A stretch of 64,000 bases of DNA from Syngnathus acus (Eukaryota; Chordata; Actinopteri; Syngnathiformes; Syngnathidae), in the NCBI RefSeq assembly GCF_901709675.1, contig NC_051095.1, positions 3,037,956 through 3,101,955 of the forward strand, given 5' to 3'. Positions 62,003 to 64,000 of the stretch are shown piece after piece; the stretch's first letter is position 1; every line of letters begins with the position of its first letter. The translations under genes and the position numbers were made by a program. The notes beneath the pieces were generated by a model, which was given only the letters and a program-made list of their open reading frames with translations, did not search any database and was not told the DNA's origin.

Positions 62003-64000
62003 ATGAATTTACTTGCATTCATTGTTTTGGCTGTGCAACTATACAGCGTGACGCCTGGTAAGTTGGACTTTTCGGTTTATTATCCTAAAGATTGACGCTC
62101 TTGATTTGGAACTGTCGCAGTCATTATTGTTTATTGCTTTCGTTATCGCCACTCGTCTGTTCCATCGGCAAGTTCTTTCACCTGAACGCCCGCTTTGTCA
62201 GTTATACGGGAATACATAGCTATTATTATAAATGTAATAAAGTTGGAAAACTTAAAAATGGCACAAATCAAAGTGATGTGCCCCAGCATAAATATGCAAT
62301 CGATGAAATGTGATAAAGCCTACGCACAAGAAGGAAATGTTGTACAGGGGAGTCTTTGCAATTAAAAATTAACATTTCACAGTCATGGCAATAAAATTGT
62401 GTCTCATCTTTCAGAAAAAAACATTGTATAGCCTCCTTACATTATTATTTCGATAAGAGTCATCATGTCTCCGTAAATTATATAAGGCAGTTCTTTTGTT
62501 AAGACAAGCGACATTTTTTTAGATGTTACCTGCTGACAGTTTCGACTGTGAGGAAGACTGGAGACACAATCGGAACTGTCAGCAGGTAACATCTAAAAGT
62601 GTTTCACTTGTCTGAACCAAAGGATTGCCTCATATTATTATTGGATTTTCTGTGTGCAAATTAAGGAGAATGGCAAAAGTTATGTCATTCGATTTCTTTC
62701 ATCAGTGGATGTCAGTCACTGCTGAGGCGCATCGAATATCTCCCTTAGGGCGTCACACTGAAATCCAACATAACTGGGAGAAAAAAACAAAGGCAGGTTG
62801 TCAAATTCAAGTTTGTCAAGTTTGTGCACAAGAATACGTTTGGAGAAACATGACATTTCCAATTTCAAGTGCTGCAAAGTTCCAACTGCAGGCAGAATCA
62901 TTGAAAATATGAAGATTGATTTGATCATGTGTGTCCTTTTTGTGTTTGTCTTTCAGTCATTCACACGCTCAATTATTTCCAGACGGCCTCTCAAGTTGCA
63001 AAGCTACCAGAGTACTGGGAGGCCGCGTATGTTGACGGCGTTCAGATTCTGCACTTTGACAGCAACCACAGGAAAGCAAAAGCGAAACAAGACTGGGTGG
63101 ACAAAATCACAGAAGATGATCCGCACTTCTGGGAGAGAAATACGGCGAACAGTATTCAGACTGAGCAGGTCTTCAAAGTCGACATTGAAACCGCTAAAAA
63201 GCGCTTCAACCAAACTGGAGGTTTGTTTACGTCCAACCTTCTGCTCGTCAAATGACACTTTTTTTGTCACTGCTGGCTTCTCTCTGATCATCGTCCTCGC
63301 TGAATCTTGTGCGCCATCCTTTCAGGTGTTCACATGCTTCAGGTGATGGAAGGCTGTGAATGGAATGATGAGACTGGGGAGGTTGATGGTTGGCGGCACT
63401 ACAGTTACGATGGAGAAGACTTCATATCATTTGAGCTGAAGACGATGAGCTGGATCGCAGCACATCTGCAAGCTTTCATCACCAAACTCAAGTGGGACCA
63501 AATAGATGGGTACAATGAAGTCTGGAAGAATTACTTCACTGAGGTGTGTCCTTTACGGTTGAAGAAGCACGTGAGCAACGGGAGGGAGTTCCTGACCAGA
63601 ACCGGTACATTGTCCTCTCACGCCTTCTCTGCGTCTCTCAAGCTCACACACAATGTCCATCTTTGACGCTCTTTCAAGTTGTTTCTTTTCCTCCATGCAC
63701 ATCCTCCACTCTTTTCTCCATCTTTGCGCGCAGAGCTTCCCACGGTGTCTCTCCTGCAGAAGACGCCTTCCTCTCCAATCACCTGCCACGCCACGGGTTT
63801 CTACCCCAGGACGTCGGACCTCTTTTGGAGGAAGGACGGCCAGGAGATCCACGAGGACGTGGAGATGGGGGAGACCCTCCCCAACCACGACGGAACCTTC
63901 CAGACCACGGCCGACCTGAAAGTGGAGCTGACGCCCGCCGCGGAGGGCCGCTACGAATGCGTGTTCAAACTGGATGGCGTCCGGGAGGAGATGGTCACCA
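62003..64000 (+). CDS. MHC class I heavy chain, gene D (cut by window end)
   Basis: Exons visible: 62003-62057 (signal peptide MNLLAFIVLAVQLYSV), 62957-63220 (alpha1), 63326-63604 (alpha2) and 63734 to beyond 64000 (alpha3, incomplete). Membrane and tail exons lie outside the window. Both alpha2 cysteines are present (EGCEWND, TEVCPLRL). Anchor positions read Y7, F59 (DPHFWER), R84, T143, K146, W147, Y159, H171. It is the only copy with Tyr159 and the only one without Tyr59. Alpha1 differs from the others in NTANSIQ and KVDIETA. No frame damage is seen. Confidence 0.92.
62521..62594. repeat. Hairpin in intron 1 of gene D
   Basis: Thirty-base arms as in B and C, with two mismatches (ATCGG in the right arm). 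Confidence 0.85.

Overview
The window is genomic DNA from a bony fish, most likely a percomorph teleost. The evidence is spliced genes with short GT-AG introns, teleost-type MHC class I genes, and fish-type repeats (hAT and pogo-like MITEs, LINE tails ending in CAAT runs, long GATA/CTAT, AC and TC microsatellites). The species cannot be fixed from the sequence. No database search was possible; gene names rest on motifs, exon structure and remembered family features.

Layout. 1-16.9 kb: no gene I can support, only repeats. 17.0-20.0 kb (+): a tdrd5-like piRNA-pathway gene with LOTUS and Tudor domains. 21.4-25.0 kb (+): naa40, histone N-terminal acetyltransferase. 25.5-27.4 kb (+): b3gat3, glucuronosyltransferase of the proteoglycan linker. 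28.2-29.2 kb (+): a small basic protein whose C-terminus resembles human C11orf86. 30.1-32.4 kb (+): a non-coding snoRNA host gene of SNHG1 type carrying eight box C/D snoRNAs (SNORD25, an SNORD81-like guide, 26, 27, 29, 30, 22, 31). 32.8-33.7 kb (-): arl2, complete in five exons. 34.5-37.2 kb (+): batf2, with an interferon-response motif upstream. Most of these genes have human relatives on 11q12-q13, so this is an old syntenic block.

39.4-64.0 kb (+): four MHC class I genes (A, B, C, D; D is cut by the window end), each with signal peptide, alpha1, alpha2, alpha3 and, where visible, transmembrane and two short cytoplasmic exons. They form a duplicated two-gene block: flanks and intron 1 pair A with C and B with D, but the end of alpha2 pairs A with B and C with D, which points to gene conversion. 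A and B have lost the second cysteine of the alpha2 disulfide, and none of the four keeps the full set of classical peptide-anchor residues. Promoters also differ: B and C keep an X2-Y arrangement, A has lost the Y box, and in D an inserted pseudogene fragment pushes Y about 480 bp away from X2. Between the genes lie LINE fragments, a solo LTR with target duplication, a Ty3/Gypsy gag fragment, a tandem array, an orphan signal-peptide exon and a palindrome containing a hammerhead-ribozyme-like core.

The housekeeping genes on the left share no obvious pathway. batf2 and the class I genes are both immune and plausibly interferon-responsive, but the window shows only that they are neighbours.
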